The position numbers and the translations under genes were made by a program. A stretch of DNA of 64,000 nt from Methanospirillum hungatei. Lineage in GTDB: Archaea; Halobacteriota; Methanomicrobia; Methanomicrobiales; Methanospirillaceae. The stretch is taken from positions 2,418,001-2,482,000 of the forward strand of contig NZ_CP077107.1 of NCBI RefSeq assembly GCF_019263745.1. Direction: 5' to 3'. The notes beneath the pieces are model-generated. The model saw only the letters and a list, made by a program, of their open reading frames with translations. It made no database searches and had not been told where the DNA came from. Positions 1-9,285 of the stretch are shown in pieces; positions within the stretch are counted from its first letter, which is position 1, and every line of letters begins with the position of its first letter.

Positions 1-362
1 GCAAGGTCCATGTTGACGATGATAGTACGACGGATATCATCCCACATCTGCTGCATTGCCGGGTTGTTGACAAAGTGCAGGTCATCACCCTCTACAAAGG
101 TTCCGGTTCCGGAAACTTCGTAGGTCATGAGCTGACGCTGACCCATTGGCAGACCACCGAGGTGGCAGCGGTTGGGGTCGTACATGGAGATTCCACGGCG
201 AAGTTCTACCTTCTTGGATGCTTCCATGAACTCTTTCTTTCTTGCAGACTGGTTCAGGCCACCAAAGTTGTAAAAACCGGTCTTGGTGTCTGCGACGTCT
301 CCCTCGAATTTGGTCTTCAGTGCTTTGAGGAAAAGTTTCTGTGCTCTCTCTATTTTTGCCAT
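1..362 (-). CDS. mcrA: methyl-coenzyme M reductase subunit alpha (partial, N-terminal part)
   Basis: This is the N-terminal 120 residues of McrA, the large subunit of the enzyme that releases methane from methyl-coenzyme M and coenzyme B. The protein starts [16 protein letters not shown], and the start codon lies 8 bases after a strong Shine-Dalgarno AAGGAGG (plus-strand 368-374). The gene runs off the left edge of the window, so the catalytic domain and the F430-binding and modified residues cannot be inspected. It is the last gene of mcrBDCGA, only 13 bases after mcrG, and its ribosome site abuts the mcrG stop. The family call rests on the N-terminal sequence plus the unmistakable operon context. 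Confidence 0.96.
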   Translation of the reverse strand, partial: MAKIERAQKLFLKALKTKFEGDVADTKTGFYNFGGLNQSARKKEFMEASKKVELRRGISMYDPNRCHLGGLPMGQRQLMTYEVSGTGTFVEGDDLHFVNNPAMQQMWDDIRRTIIVNMDL

Positions 363-375
363 ATTTAGTACCTCC

Positions 376-1134
376 TTACTCCACCGGCATGAAACCGTAT
401 TTTGTTCTCAGGGAGTGGATCCGCTGGATATATTCAATGTACTCGGCGTCGCTCCGGTAAGAGGTACCAACGAGTGAGTGGAACATGGTAGTGTTTGCTT
501 TCAGCCAGGCATCATCCATTGGCTTACCAACATCGACCTTCTTGTCGAGTGGGGTACCAATCTGGTCCTTGACGTACTTGACGGATCCGCCTTCGAGGAC
601 ACACCGCTGCAGCATGTCGAACATCATACCATCTTCTGCAAGACGGAGTGAGTGACCGTGCACCGTTGCACCACGGATACCGACACGTGCCGGATCAAAG
701 AGGTTCGTGTTGATCAGGTCAGCGGAGATTTTTTCAAGGTCACGCTCACGGCACTCGACGATCTGACGGCCGGACAGAGTTCCTGGGTCGATACCACGGT
801 AGCGGTAACACTCGGTGTAGGTTCTCTGGTACGGCTGGGATGGTGCGTTAAACATTGAGTCTGCGAACTGGATGTACCGAACACGGTCTCCAGCCTTTGC
901 ACCGTCGGTTGGGGTGACAATCTTTCTGATTGGGCAGTCTGGCTCACCCTGTTCTGCAAGTGGTGGGTGTGCAGCCGGATATGCCTGACCTGGTGCACGG
1001 TGTCCGAGAATAAGGACAATGTCCTCGTCAGTGACATTGCGAATTTTTTCAAGCTTTACATTTGGGTTCATCTGCTTGCGCCGGTTTTCGGCGACAACAG
1101 ACTGGCCTGGACCATACTGTGGAGTATATGCCAT
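376..1134 (-). CDS. mcrG: methyl-coenzyme M reductase subunit gamma
   Basis: McrG is one of the three structural subunits of the (alpha-beta-gamma)2 methyl-coenzyme M reductase, which is cytoplasmic. The 252-residue length is normal for the family. The start [12 protein letters not shown] and internal segments such as [19 protein letters not shown] and [21 protein letters not shown] are characteristic. The C-terminus ([12 protein letters not shown]) is intact. It sits between mcrC (4-base gap) and mcrA (13-base gap) on the same strand, consistent with one transcript. No anomaly is seen. Confidence 0.97.
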   Translation of the reverse strand: MAYTPQYGPGQSVVAENRRKQMNPNVKLEKIRNVTDEDIVLILGHRAPGQAYPAAHPPLAEQGEPDCPIRKIVTPTDGAKAGDRVRYIQFADSMFNAPSQPYQRTYTECYRYRGIDPGTLSGRQIVECRERDLEKISADLINTNLFDPARVGIRGATVHGHSLRLAEDGMMFDMLQRCVLEGGSVKYVKDQIGTPLDKKVDVGKPMDDAWLKANTTMFHSLVGTSYRSDAEYIEYIQRIHSLRTKYGFMPVE

Positions 1135-1138
1135 ATCT

Positions 1139-1774
1139 TTATCTCTCCAAATTTGAAGTTTTCATAAGTTTCATGACTTCGTGAATGACTTCGCTGATCT
1201 TCTCACGAGACGGAGTCTGACCCCTTGTGATACCACTGACGATCGCCATTACTGTCCCTTTCGTCCGGACATTTGCTTCAGTCGGCATCACTAGCGCCGT
1301 TTTTACCCCTTCTTTTGCAAAATCCTCGTAATCGATGGGAGCCTGACAGACCACAATCGCCGGTATTTCACAGTCCTTTAAGATAGATCGGACTTTGTGG
1401 ACAACATGTGATCTGACATTTCCATGGTGCAAAACCGCAACTTTGTGACGGTTTATCTGGATAATTTCCTTCTCGTTCAGGCCGAAATATGCTCCCAGCA
1501 CATGACCGGCACTCTTAGGGGCATCAGGGGGAATCCCGGAGCCCGCGTTGAGAATCATGGTGCTGATACTATATTCGACCCCCTGTGCCCGCAGGGCGGA
1601 CGTAATATCACAGACCGGCTTTGTGACGTGCCGGCGACCGGGGGACATCCCTACTATGATGACGTCAGGATATCGGCATTCAGAGATAGTCCCCCTTTGG
1701 GCTAGGGCCCCTCCTTTTCCCATGCCCGCACTTTCGCGGCAGTCTACAATCTGTGTTACCCGTCCGATCGGCAT
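1139..1774 (-). CDS. mcrC: methyl-coenzyme M reductase operon protein C
   Basis: McrC (211 residues) is not a structural subunit. In methanogens it is reported to belong to the ATP-dependent assembly that activates the reductase, so an accessory or activation role is inferred. The sequence MPIGRVTQIVDCRESAGMGKGG at the start and VIIVGMSPGRRHVTKPVCDITSALR further on match the McrC family. Its start codon overlaps the last base of mcrD, implying translational coupling. The position between mcrD and mcrG follows the standard mcrBDCGA order. Confidence 0.95.
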   Translation of the reverse strand: MPIGRVTQIVDCRESAGMGKGGALAQRGTISECRYPDVIIVGMSPGRRHVTKPVCDITSALRAQGVEYSISTMILNAGSGIPPDAPKSAGHVLGAYFGLNEKEIIQINRHKVAVLHHGNVRSHVVHKVRSILKDCEIPAIVVCQAPIDYEDFAKEGVKTALVMPTEANVRTKGTVMAIVSGITRGQTPSREKISEVIHEVMKLMKTSNLER

Positions 1775-2244
1775 TATCTATTTCCCTGGATGAGTGTCGG
1801 TCCGGTTTTATTCTTGGGATCGACCAGACCTAGCATAATTTCGTTTGCATTCGGGCCGTACTTTGCATAATCAACCTGTGTTGGTGTTGATCTCATAAAC
1901 TTCCCTTCTTTTACTGAATAGGTAAAGTTTGTAAACACTTCTTTACAGGCTTCTTCGATTTGCTGTACGATATCCCGTGTTTCCAGTTCGAGAAGGAATG
2001 TTCCAACCTGCACCCGGAGGTCAACATCAGTTTCCCCGACCCGGATAGTTGCTTTTCCTGAGTGGGGGTTATCCAGGCCCCGTGCGGGGCCATAGGGGAC
2101 TTTCTGGGGTATACTCGGGCCATTTATGACGATCCTTCGGATCCCGGGTATGACCGCCAGTTTATTGAGGATTTTCTCTACTGTATCAGGTTTTAAGAGG
2201 CGCTCGGTGACGATCCTGCATTGCGGGAATTCAGCATCAGCCAT
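1774..2244 (-). CDS. mcrD: methyl-coenzyme M reductase operon protein D
   Basis: McrD (156 residues) is a small accessory protein conserved in mcr operons. It binds the reductase, and family work links it to delivery or assembly of the F430 cofactor; its exact reaction is not evident from sequence. The segment IPGIRRIVINGPSIPQKVPYGPARGLDNPHSG is partly family-diagnostic (RIVINGPSIP). It lies 18 bases after mcrB and overlaps mcrC by one base. Length and ends look intact. Confidence 0.94.
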   Translation of the reverse strand: MADAEFPQCRIVTERLLKPDTVEKILNKLAVIPGIRRIVINGPSIPQKVPYGPARGLDNPHSGKATIRVGETDVDLRVQVGTFLLELETRDIVQQIEEACKEVFTNFTYSVKEGKFMRSTPTQVDYAKYGPNANEIMLGLVDPKNKTGPTLIQGNR

Positions 2245-2262
2245 TGTGCGAAACCTTGGGGA

Positions 2263-3570
2263 TTATGCTCCCTGAGCAATGTGCTGAATCGGCTGGGCAA
2301 ACTCTGGGATCTTACCAAAGGTGTCCTGGTAGACCTTTGAGGTGCTCTCTGGAGTGAACATCTGGGTTCCTGCATCAAGAGCACAGGCAGCAACAATACA
2401 TGGGAGACCAACACCGGCTGCGTGACGAGTAACGACGTGGTTTCCGTTGAAGATACCTGGACCTCCACCACCATAGATAGAGTGGCTGAAGAATGAGAAT
2501 CCGACTGCTACACCCATTACACGACCGTAGTCACAACCCGGAAGTCCGGTCTCGTGCTCAATCAGGTCGTTGAAGTAGAGCAGGGTTGAGGAAACAGCCT
2601 GTGCAAATCGGCCAGCACCACAGTTTACCATAGTTGCTGCCATGGTTCCAGCTGCAGTGTAGGCGTTCCAGAGCATTGGATCCTTGGTCTCGTAGAAGGT
2701 GTATCCGGATGGTCCCTTCTTGCCTGCGGTGATAACCTTGTCTTCAATTGCTCTCTCGACAAGAGACTGGACAACGGTACCGATAGTTCCGGATGCACCG
2801 TTCTTCTTTACCAGGTCATAGACGAGGTTGTTTGCATTCAGACCCTGGTAGGCGTAGAGAAGCAGCTGTGCACGTTCGAATGGTCCGATTGCGGCTCCCA
2901 TTTCGAATTCTCCTGCCTGTTCAAAGGTTGCTGAGAGTGCTGCACCCTGCATTGCATTCTTGTTGGTGATCATTACACAGTGGTTTGCCTGGATGTTACG
3001 GAGAGCGTATCCCAGACCTTCATTGTTCTGTGGAATGGACAGGATGGATGCACAAGCTGAGCCTGATGGATCCATTGTCTGTGGGTAGGTACCCCAGAAT
3101 GCTGCCTTGACAGTAGAACCATTGAACATATCAACGTTAAACTGGTCAATGACTGCATATGTTGCTGCTGCTGAAACAGCGGTCATTGCTGCATCGTAGG
3201 TTGCTGCTGCATCAATACGAGCGGATGGGACCGTACAAAGCAGAAGTTTGCCGCCGCCGAATTCCTTGATCTCGGTGTCGTCACCCTCGGTGACCTGGAG
3301 CATCTTGAACATCTTTTCCTTGATTGCACCTGCATTTGCAACAAGGTCAAGGTTGAGTCCACGTCCGGGGATCTGGTTTTTACCAGCTTTTCCGGTCTTG
3401 AGAAATGCTTCTGCTCCACCAAGGTTCACTGCAACAGTTCTCTTGGTGAGGCTGATCATCTTCTTGATGCCGGGGTTGGTAAGCGGGCTGATTTTATCTA
3501 AGGCGACACCGCTTTTCAGCAGTTTGCCCTGATCGTCATAAAGATCGATTGTGTCGGAAAATTTTGCCAT
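2263..3570 (-). CDS. mcrB: methyl-coenzyme M reductase subunit beta
   Basis: McrB (435 residues) is the beta subunit of methyl-coenzyme M reductase. It starts MAKFSDTIDLYDDQGKLL and contains the conserved glycine-rich region near residues 360-385 (GFSFFSHSIYGGGGPGIFNG), where McrB lines the coenzyme-binding channel. Translation starts 8 bases after a GGAGG site (3575-3579 on the plus strand). It is the first gene of the operon, so the upstream 560 bases must hold the operon promoter. The gene is visibly richer in GC than the glycan cluster beside it. Confidence 0.97.
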   Translation of the reverse strand: MAKFSDTIDLYDDQGKLLKSGVALDKISPLTNPGIKKMISLTKRTVAVNLGGAEAFLKTGKAGKNQIPGRGLNLDLVANAGAIKEKMFKMLQVTEGDDTEIKEFGGGKLLLCTVPSARIDAAATYDAAMTAVSAAATYAVIDQFNVDMFNGSTVKAAFWGTYPQTMDPSGSACASILSIPQNNEGLGYALRNIQANHCVMITNKNAMQGAALSATFEQAGEFEMGAAIGPFERAQLLLYAYQGLNANNLVYDLVKKNGASGTIGTVVQSLVERAIEDKVITAGKKGPSGYTFYETKDPMLWNAYTAAGTMAATMVNCGAGRFAQAVSSTLLYFNDLIEHETGLPGCDYGRVMGVAVGFSFFSHSIYGGGGPGIFNGNHVVTRHAAGVGLPCIVAACALDAGTQMFTPESTSKVYQDTFGKIPEFAQPIQHIAQGA

Positions 3571-4130
3571 ATAGTTCCTCCGATGTTTCTTAAAACCTGT
3601 ACGATTCTGTCACTGTATACTGAAGGAATTGGTCACTGTTAGACTGTAATCACTCGTACACGTCCCCTTTACGGGACTGATGATATGTCGGAAGGTGTGA
3701 ATAAAAATGTAACGGTTTGTTTTTCAGAGAAACTTTATATCTTGAGTGAAGTTTTCTTTAATTATATGAAATAATTTTATATGTTAATCTATTTTTGTGA
3801 TGATCAATATTACGAATAAAATTATTATTAATTATGTAATTGTACTTCGCTTTTTGTTTGTGCTATTGGGTTGGGCGCTTTACTCTTTCTCCGGAGATTT
3901 AAATTTATATATAGCGTTATGAGGTTTACATAAAGTGTCAAGAATTAGATCTCTCTTTTTTTTAAGTTAGAAAAGAGTGGTAAAATACTAGAGTGAATGC
4001 CTTTATGCTTTAGCACCGAACTTGATGGATCAATCGGTAAAAAAATTATACACTGATAAAAATAGATCTGTTTCAGGAAAGTATATTACAATATTTTTCA
4101 TTTAATTTAAATTAAAAATGAGACTGGTTC
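3571..4130 (-). promoter_or_regulatory. mcr operon control region and probable long leader; divergent spacer
   Basis: No gene is seen in these 560 AT-rich bases, which separate mcrB (minus) from the glycan cluster (plus). Read on the minus strand, TATA-like boxes occur at about 3774-3784 (CATATAAAAT) and 3735-3742 (ATATAAAG), implying a leader of roughly 140-180 bases. The leader holds a possible hairpin, GTCCC-loop-GGGAC at 3662-3677, and the octamer GTCACTGT twice, at 3609-3616 and 3632-3639. A strongly AT-rich stretch with TTTATATATA near 3905-3914 could serve either direction. Promoter positions are inferred from base composition only. Confidence 0.55.
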
Positions 4131-5249
4131 ATGAATAATCATAAAAAAGTTACAATGCTCTCTTTACATCATTATTGTTCAGAAAGACGAGTTGATTTTC
4201 ATTATGTTGCTGATTCTTTCAGGAAAAAAGGATGGGAGGTAATTTTTGTTACAACTCCTCTTTCTCCATTTTCAATACTGTCTGGAGATCACAGGTGGAA
4301 ATATATAAAAATTTCTGATTTAAATAAACCAATAAAAATACAAGAGAACCTTATTCAATACTCCTATGCCCCTCTTTACTCCCCCCTTTCATTAACAGGT
4401 AATAAACTAATAGATACCATTTCTCCATTATTTTTTAAATTATTTCAATCGCGGATTCCAACTAATCTGAAAGAGTTAATAATTGATTCGGATTTATTTT
4501 TTCAGGAGAGTAACTCTGGAATCATTCTTTATGACTATCTTAAAAAAAATCACCCTGATGCGAAATTTGTTTATCGAGCAGATGATGCATTGGAGACTCT
4601 TCATCCCCATAAAAAAATTATAGAATATGAGAGAAAAATCACTCCATTAGTTGATTTAATCACCGTTCCTTCATCGTCATTGTATCAAAGATTTAGGAAT
4701 GGCAATGTTGTCCTTTTACATCATGGCATTAAAAAAGAACTCTTTTCTAAAGAGAATTTAAAACCCTTGGTTTACGATAATTACCAAAAAAATTTTGTTT
4801 TCATTGGAATAGCACATGTTGACCAGAGTTTCTTAAAAACGGCTGGAGAAGAGTTTCCGAAATATGGATTTCATGTCATCGGCCCACTCTCTCTCAATGA
4901 AATGCCAAAAAACGTCATATCCTATGGAGAACTTCCTCATCTTGATACTATTCCATATTTGGTTCACGCTGATGTTGGTCTCCATATCCTCAGGACATCT
5001 GTTGGACTAGACACCTACTCCGATAGTTTGAAAGTAATTCAATATACCTGGTGCAAACTTCCAATTATTGCACCTGATGGAATTCCCTCAAACAGGAAAC
5101 ATTTTATCAGGTATTCATATGATGACAAAAAATCGATCTGTGATGCAGTAGAGAAAGCTGCCGCGTTTGAACGAGATACAATTGATACCTCTGATGTTCG
5201 TGATTGGGATGAGTTTACAGATGTGATTCTAAATGAAGTTTCATTATAG
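4131..5249 (+). CDS. GumK-like (GT70) glycosyltransferase
   Basis: This 372-residue GT-B fold protein resembles Xanthomonas GumK, the membrane-associated glucuronosyltransferase of xanthan synthesis. Parallels include an N-terminal HYVADSFRKKGWEVIFVT segment, the middle block DAKFVYRADDALETL, IEYERKITPLVDLITVPS followed by a histidine pair (LLHHGI), FHVIGPL, and the C-terminal SDSLKVIQYTWCKLPIIAPDG. The residual similarity was judged by eye from memory of the family. It directly precedes a four-gene uronic-acid nucleotide-sugar pathway, so its donor is inferred to be that acidic sugar. No signal peptide or membrane helix is apparent. The ribosome site is weak and the start is the first ATG. 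Confidence 0.7.
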   Translation: MNNHKKVTMLSLHHYCSERRVDFHYVADSFRKKGWEVIFVTTPLSPFSILSGDHRWKYIKISDLNKPIKIQENLIQYSYAPLYSPLSLTGNKLIDTISPLFFKLFQSRIPTNLKELIIDSDLFFQESNSGIILYDYLKKNHPDAKFVYRADDALETLHPHKKIIEYERKITPLVDLITVPSSSLYQRFRNGNVVLLHHGIKKELFSKENLKPLVYDNYQKNFVFIGIAHVDQSFLKTAGEEFPKYGFHVIGPLSLNEMPKNVISYGELPHLDTIPYLVHADVGLHILRTSVGLDTYSDSLKVIQYTWCKLPIIAPDGIPSNRKHFIRYSYDDKKSICDAVEKAAAFERDTIDTSDVRDWDEFTDVILNEVSL

Positions 5250-5285
5250 GATAGCACGTAAAATAAATAGGGAATTCATAAAAAA

Positions 5286-5882
5286 ATGACACAATATGGT
5301 AAAAATGTTATCGGAAATGACTTGCGAATCTTTGATCCGGTGATACTTGGTTTTCCTCCACGTTATCATTTGAATAAAGAATCATATGATGGTTGTTCAA
5401 TTGGATCACATGGAATACTAAGACCTGGAACAACAATTTATGCGGATGTAAAAATCGGTGATCATTTTTCATCAGGTCATAATGTGTTGATTAGAGAAAA
5501 TACAGTTATTGGAAATCATGTCTCCCTGGGGACAAATGTAATCATTGAAGGTAATTGTTCAATCGGTGATTATGTGAATCTTCAGAGTCTGGTTTATATT
5601 CCAACAAATACGAAAATTGGTTCTCATGTATTTATCGGTCCGAATTCAGTGCTGACAAATGACAAATATCCACCAAATGGAGGTTCAGATTTATTTGGTC
5701 CGATATTAGAAGATTATGTTTCAATTGGTGCAAATACAACCATCCTTCCAGGAATAACAATAGGAAAGGGTTCACTTATTGCTGCAGGTTCTGTTGTAAC
5801 AAAAGATGTTCCACCTGGCACCCTTGCCATAGGTTCTCCTGCACGTATAAGAACACTACCCGAAGGAGCTGAACGAAAATGA
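5286..5882 (+). CDS. left-handed beta-helix N-acetyltransferase (WbpD-like)
   Basis: The 198-residue protein is dominated by hexapeptide repeats (IGSHGILRPG, IGNHVSLGTNVIIEGN, IGSHVFIGPNSVL, IGANTTILPG, IGKGSLIAAGSVVTKDVP), typical of trimeric acetyl-CoA-dependent acyltransferases. The ending PPGTLAIGSPARI is standard for the sugar O/N-acetyltransferase group. Next to a WbpE-type aminotransferase it most likely acetylates the 3-amino group of UDP-2-acetamido-3-amino-2,3-dideoxy-glucuronic acid, the WbpD step. The stop codon overlaps the next gene's start (ATGA at 5879-5882). An O-acetyltransferase role cannot be excluded from sequence alone. Confidence 0.8.
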   Translation: MTQYGKNVIGNDLRIFDPVILGFPPRYHLNKESYDGCSIGSHGILRPGTTIYADVKIGDHFSSGHNVLIRENTVIGNHVSLGTNVIIEGNCSIGDYVNLQSLVYIPTNTKIGSHVFIGPNSVLTNDKYPPNGGSDLFGPILEDYVSIGANTTILPGITIGKGSLIAAGSVVTKDVPPGTLAIGSPARIRTLPEGAERK

Positions 5883-6955
5883 TTCCAATTGCTCACCCCG
5901 TTTTTGATGATAATGAGATTGACGCTGTATCTGCAGTCATTCGTTCAGGTGTGATTGCAAGTGGTGAGCAAGTTCTCTCCTTTGAAAAAGAATTTGCTCA
6001 GTATTGTAGTACCTTAGATGCAATCGCCACTAATAATGGAACTACTGCACTTCATACTGGATTACTTGCATGTGGAATTCATCAGGGAGATGAAGTAATC
6101 GTACCTTCATTTACCTTTTTTGCCACCGCATCTTCTGTAAGTATGTGTGGTGCAAAACCCATTATGGTTGATGTATGTGAAGAATCCTTCGAAATTAATC
6201 CTGATGCGATTGTTGAATCAGTTACATCAAAAACAAAGGCGATTATCGGGGTACATCTATTCGGTCAACCATGTAATATTGCAGCGATCCTTGATGTTTG
6301 TGAGGATCATAATCTAATATTTATTGAAGATTGTGCACAGGCACATGGGGCGCAATATCATGGAAAAAAGGTTGGCTCATTCGGTGCTATTGGATGTTTT
6401 TCGTTTTATCCTACAAAAAATATGACAACCGGTGAAGGTGGGATGATTACGACCAATGACGTGTCTATTGCAGAACGTTGCCGTAGATTAATAAACCATG
6501 GTCAGGAAAAAAAATATCTCCATACTGAAATTGGATATAATTACAGATTAACAGATATCGGAGCTGCAATAGGGCGGGTGCAACTTCGGAAACTGGATGT
6601 TATGAATCAAAAAAGGAATAATAATGCGTCATTTTTTTCAAGAAATATTCACCATCCGGATATCACTTTGCCCACAATTCAAGAAGGATGCAGCCATGTA
6701 TTTCATCAGTACGTAATCAGAGTACGTGATAACAAGCGTGATGACCTGGTTTCATGGTTGTCAGAACATGGAGTCGGAACCGCTGTTCATTATCCCATTC
6801 CGGTGAATGAACAACCTGTTTATTCAGGTTCTCAAAATCCTCCGTGTCCCGTTTCTTCTAAATTGGCTAAAGAGGTTCTTAGCCTTCCGGTGTATCCGGA
6901 TTTATCTGAAATGGAATTATCTCATATCTGTGATTCAATTAACCGGTGGTCCTGA
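5879..6955 (+). CDS. DegT/DnrJ/EryC1-family sugar aminotransferase (WbpE-like)
   Basis: A 358-residue PLP-dependent nucleotide-sugar aminotransferase. The cofactor-binding aspartate lies in FIEDCAQAHGA, and the Schiff-base lysine is Lys180 in FYPTKNMTTGEGGM. GTTALHTGLLACGI and the C-terminal SLPVYPDLSEME are also family-typical. By context it would aminate the 3-keto intermediate made by the following oxidoreductase (WbpE reaction), with the preceding acetyltransferase acting next. It overlaps the acetyltransferase by four bases and the oxidoreductase by one base, so the three are probably translationally coupled. Confidence 0.88.
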   Translation: MIPIAHPVFDDNEIDAVSAVIRSGVIASGEQVLSFEKEFAQYCSTLDAIATNNGTTALHTGLLACGIHQGDEVIVPSFTFFATASSVSMCGAKPIMVDVCEESFEINPDAIVESVTSKTKAIIGVHLFGQPCNIAAILDVCEDHNLIFIEDCAQAHGAQYHGKKVGSFGAIGCFSFYPTKNMTTGEGGMITTNDVSIAERCRRLINHGQEKKYLHTEIGYNYRLTDIGAAIGRVQLRKLDVMNQKRNNNASFFSRNIHHPDITLPTIQEGCSHVFHQYVIRVRDNKRDDLVSWLSEHGVGTAVHYPIPVNEQPVYSGSQNPPCPVSSKLAKEVLSLPVYPDLSEMELSHICDSINRWS

Positions 6956-7860
6956 TGGATGTGGGAGTTATCGGGACCGGTATGATGGGACAAAACCATG
7001 TCCGTGTTTATTCTCAATTAAAGGAAGTCGATTCTGTTGTTATTTATGATGTAAATAATGAGCAGGCTAGAAAGGTGGCCTCCCTGAATAATGTGGAAGT
7101 AGCAGATTCTTATAGTGATTTATTTCATCGTGTTGAAGCGGTAAGTCTTTGTGTTCCAACGCAATTTCACTTTAATACTGCCCTAGAGGTTATTAAAGCT
7201 GGGGTTAATGTGCTTATCGAAAAACCAATCTGTCTCTCTTCTGATGAAGGAAAACAACTGGTACAAAATATTCCTGATGATCTCATCGTAGGAGTTGGTC
7301 ATATTGAACGGTTTAATCCTATTGTGAATGAAATCAGTCAGATCATTTCAGAACCTCTCTATATAGAATTTAAACGCCATAATCCTACTTCATCCCGAAT
7401 TACCGGAAGTTCAGTTGTTGAAGATCTTATGATCCATGATATTGACATTATGCTCCATGCACTTGGTTGTTCAGATGTGAATGTTCAGGCAAAAGGGAAT
7501 GAAGATGTTGCAGCTGCTTTATGCTCAAGTAAAAATACATTGATTTATCTGTCTGCCAGCAGGAAATCTTCTAAAAAAATCCGTATGATTCATATCGAGC
7601 AGGAAGATATGACAATTCAGGGGGATTTCATGTCGCAGGAGATCTATATTCATCGGAAACCTGGTCAGTATAAAGTCGACAGGGATCGGTATGTTCAGGA
7701 GAATATTGTTGAAAAAGTGCTGGTGGCAAAACAGGAACCTCTCCGGTCCGAATTATCCAGTTTCTTGAAATCAGTTAAAACAAATAAACCATTTTCTATA
7801 ACAACCAACGAAGCAATTCAGAATCTTGAATTATGTGAACAGATTAGAGGAATGTTCTAA
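6955..7860 (+). CDS. Gfo/Idh/MocA-family NAD(P)-dependent oxidoreductase (WbpB-like)
   Basis: About 301 residues with an N-terminal Rossmann motif (GVIGTGMMGQNH), the conserved EKPICLS block near residues 90-97 and VGHIERFNP, all typical of Gfo/Idh/MocA dehydrogenases. In this context it would oxidise carbon 3 of UDP-N-acetyl-glucuronic acid, the WbpB step. The ATG at 6955 is preferred because it overlaps the aminotransferase stop (TGATG) and sits just after GGTGGT; an in-frame GTG at 6946 is possible. It is followed without spacing by the UDP-sugar dehydrogenase. Confidence 0.84.
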   Translation: MDVGVIGTGMMGQNHVRVYSQLKEVDSVVIYDVNNEQARKVASLNNVEVADSYSDLFHRVEAVSLCVPTQFHFNTALEVIKAGVNVLIEKPICLSSDEGKQLVQNIPDDLIVGVGHIERFNPIVNEISQIISEPLYIEFKRHNPTSSRITGSSVVEDLMIHDIDIMLHALGCSDVNVQAKGNEDVAAALCSSKNTLIYLSASRKSSKKIRMIHIEQEDMTIQGDFMSQEIYIHRKPGQYKVDRDRYVQENIVEKVLVAKQEPLRSELSSFLKSVKTNKPFSITTNEAIQNLELCEQIRGMF

Positions 7861-9285
7861 ATGGGTAGGGTATTAGCAGATCTTTTTAAGAAAAGAGGAC
7901 CTATCAGGACTATCGGTGTTATTGGGATGGGATATGTAGGTATCCCGGCTGGAGCACTTTTTGCCAAATCTTTCGAGAAGGTTTATGGTTTTCAGCGTGA
8001 TTCATCAAGCTCAGGATATAAAATAAACCTACTTAATGCTGGGAAAAATCCTCTGAAGGGTGAAGAACCAGGGCTTGATGAACTATTAAATGAAGTTGTC
8101 CAAAAGAAAAAGTTCGAATGTACATCTGATTTTTCTAAAATTTCACACTGTGATGCAGTTACGATAGCGATACAGACTCCCTTTTTAAATCCTACAGATT
8201 TAATACCTGATTTCTCTGCTCTTGAAGAAGGAGTTCGCCAGGCAGGCAGGTATCTGTCAGAAGGTTCGTTAATAGTTCTTGAATCAACAATCACGCCTGG
8301 TACTACTGCAAACTGGGCGAGAAAGATATTGGAGGAAGAATCAGGCCTTGTCGCAGGCAGGGATTTTGGTCTTGCTCATGCTCCTGAAAGGGTTATGGTT
8401 GGCAGGCTGCTTCGGAATATTCAGGAACATGACCGAATAGTCGGGGGGATAGATGATGCTAGTACAAACCGGGCAATGGAGCTCTATGGTCCGGTTCTCA
8501 CCTCCGGAAAACTCATTCCAATGACTGCTACTGCAGCTGAAGTAACAAAAACTGCAGAAAATACCTTCCGTGATTTACAAATTGCAGCAGCAAATCAGTT
8601 GGCTCTTTATTGTGAGGCAATTGGTATTAATTTTTATGATGTCCGAAAAGGCATTGACTCGTTAAAAGGTGAAGGGATTACTCGTGCAATCCTCTGGCCG
8701 GGTGCAGGTGTTGGCGGACATTGTCTGACAAAAGACACGTATCATCTGGAACGGGGAGTTAAAATCTCTGATGAGCAGTCGGTGGACTTTCCTGACGGGA
8801 TTGAATCCCTCTATGTGACTGCCCGTCACATCAATGATTTTATGCCAATGCATATGGTTCATCTCCTGAAAAAGGGGCTGAATCGTTCAGGTAAGAAGAT
8901 TAAAGGGGCCAGGGTAGCCCTTCTGGGATGGTCATTTCTTGCGAATACCGATGATGCAAGAAATACTCCATCAGAATCCTTTTACCAGTTATGCATTGAG
9001 GAAGGTGCTGATATCCGGGTGCATGATCCCTGGGTTACCAATTGGCCCGGGATTGATTTAAGTCAGGATTTGGAATCAGTTTTATCCGGTGTTGATGCTG
9101 TAGTGATTTTTACCGGACACCGGATGTATTATCAGTTGGATTCCCATAAAGTCCTGGAATTATCCGGTTCATCCCGATGTGTAATTATTGATGGAAGAAA
9201 TGTCATTGATCCTGATGTTTTTATCCAGAATGGGTTCATCTACTTGGGTATAGGGAGAGGGGATAAGAATTCCCATCCCATTTAA
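7861..9285 (+). CDS. UDP-N-acetyl-hexosamine 6-dehydrogenase (WbpA/WecC family)
   Basis: A 474-residue UDP-sugar dehydrogenase. It has the N-terminal GVIGMGYVGIPAG dinucleotide-binding loop, TITPGTT, the lysine-containing AEVTKTAENTFRDLQIA helix, and the catalytic cysteine Cys288 in GAGVGGHCLTKDTYHL. The C-terminal UDP-binding domain (VALLGWSFLANTDDARNTPS) is complete. It would oxidise UDP-GlcNAc (or UDP-ManNAc) to the uronic acid, the entry step for the WbpB/E/D genes directly upstream. Substrate epimer cannot be decided from sequence. The start codon follows the previous stop with no gap. Confidence 0.86.
   Translation: MGRVLADLFKKRGPIRTIGVIGMGYVGIPAGALFAKSFEKVYGFQRDSSSSGYKINLLNAGKNPLKGEEPGLDELLNEVVQKKKFECTSDFSKISHCDAVTIAIQTPFLNPTDLIPDFSALEEGVRQAGRYLSEGSLIVLESTITPGTTANWARKILEEESGLVAGRDFGLAHAPERVMVGRLLRNIQEHDRIVGGIDDASTNRAMELYGPVLTSGKLIPMTATAAEVTKTAENTFRDLQIAAANQLALYCEAIGINFYDVRKGIDSLKGEGITRAILWPGAGVGGHCLTKDTYHLERGVKISDEQSVDFPDGIESLYVTARHINDFMPMHMVHLLKKGLNRSGKKIKGARVALLGWSFLANTDDARNTPSESFYQLCIEEGADIRVHDPWVTNWPGIDLSQDLESVLSGVDAVVIFTGHRMYYQLDSHKVLELSGSSRCVIIDGRNVIDPDVFIQNGFIYLGIGRGDKNSHPI

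Noticed and set aside
714-1052. 112-codon minus-strand frame inside mcrG
   Set aside because: It is an out-of-frame shadow of mcrG with serine/threonine-rich sequence and no own start signals.
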